From NCBI GenBank assembly GCA_030619245.1, contig JAUXBS010000069.1, positions 1-6,479 of the forward strand: a DNA stretch of 6,479 bases, in the 5' to 3' direction. The stretch comes from Clostridia bacterium. GTDB taxonomy: Bacteria; UBA6262; WVXT01; JAUXBS01. This document shows positions 6,153 to 6,479 of the stretch, piece after piece. Position numbers and translations under genes: made by a program. Numbering within the stretch: the first letter of the stretch is position 1; the number at the start of each line of letters is the position of its first letter. The notes under the pieces are model-generated. The model made no database searches, was not told where the DNA came from, and was given only the letters and a program-made list of their open reading frames with translations.

Positions 6153-6479
6153 ATGTCTAGAGATAAATCCTTAATACTGGTTGTTGATGACAGTGAACAG
6201 AACAGAGAGATACTAAAGGCATATCTTGAAAATGAAAATTATAAGGTTGAATTCGCCTTTGATGGAATTGAAGGCCTTGAAAAAGTGAAGAATACTTCGC
6301 CCGATTTGATACTACTTGACATACTGATGCCCAGGATGGACGGCTTCCGGGTTTGCTCCACTCTCAAGAACAACAGGGAAACACGGCTGATACCCGTAAT
6401 AATGGTAACCGCCCTGAATGAAAAGAAGGACCGGATAAGGGGAATTGAAGCCGGTTCCGATGATTTTGTAAGCGCCCCA
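6153..6479 (+). CDS. Response regulator receiver domain protein, C-terminus cut by window edge
   Basis: An open frame of 109 codons runs from the ATG at 6153 to the window edge without a stop. AAAGGAG (6138-6144) lies eight bases upstream. The sequence is a CheY-like receiver: LILVVDDSEQNR (7-18, acidic pair D12/D13), LILLDILMPRMDGF (52-65, phospho-acceptor D56), VIMVTALNEKKDR (82-94, switch threonine T86) and GIEAGSDDFVSAP (97-109). It would accept phosphate from a histidine kinase. The lysine that normally precedes the last proline (as in KP) is alanine here. Whether an output domain follows (for example GGDEF, HD-GYP or a kinase) lies beyond the window. The 50-base spacing after the GT2 gene allows co-transcription, but this is not shown. 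Confidence 0.88.
   Translation, partial: MSRDKSLILVVDDSEQNREILKAYLENENYKVEFAFDGIEGLEKVKNTSPDLILLDILMPRMDGFRVCSTLKNNRETRLIPVIMVTALNEKKDRIRGIEAGSDDFVSAP

Overview
The window looks like a piece of chromosome from an uncultured Gram-negative-type bacterium with modest G+C (judged by eye, not counted). The SMC head motifs (YSLMEQNKID, FEEAAGIMRYK, LLSGGERALCAIALLFAIF) resemble those I associate with the PVC/Omnitrophota group. This placement is an impression from memory and carries low confidence. Four of the five genes have a clear Shine-Dalgarno sequence, and three of these share one geometry: a GGAG or GAGG core, four bases, then ATG. That geometry was used to fix starts.

Layout. Three genes run leftward: a DUF362/2[4Fe-4S] ferredoxin-type protein (3652-4812), an SMC-family ATPase (545-3508) and a WecG/TagA/CpsF-type (GT26) glycosyltransferase that runs off the left edge (558-1) and overlaps the smc stop codon by 14 bases. 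Two genes run rightward: a family 2 glycosyltransferase with C-terminal membrane segments (5128-6102) and a response regulator cut by the right edge (6153-6479). The 315-base divergent gap (4813-5127) is mostly filled by a small non-coding mobile element about 210 bp long. It has 21-bp imperfect terminal inverted repeats and a 9-bp direct repeat at its borders. A second, 126-bp inverted-repeat element with GGGGTCAGGTCTC ends lies inside it.

How the parts relate. smc has its own good promoter (TTGACA, 18 bp, extended -10 TATATT) behind an A/T tract, followed by a leader carrying three copies of a CATRCCAC-type repeat. The GT26 gene is probably coupled to smc translation. The DUF362 gene seems to be read from a promoter inside the mobile element. 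The two glycosyltransferases on either side suggest cell-surface polysaccharide synthesis, but they are not in one operon.

The most interesting point is the SMC protein. Both ATPase half-heads are textbook chromosomal SMC and both coiled-coil arms appear close to full length, but the roughly 180-200-residue hinge domain is missing. In its place, at the expected mid-point, is only a short non-coil segment with no zinc-hook CxxC.
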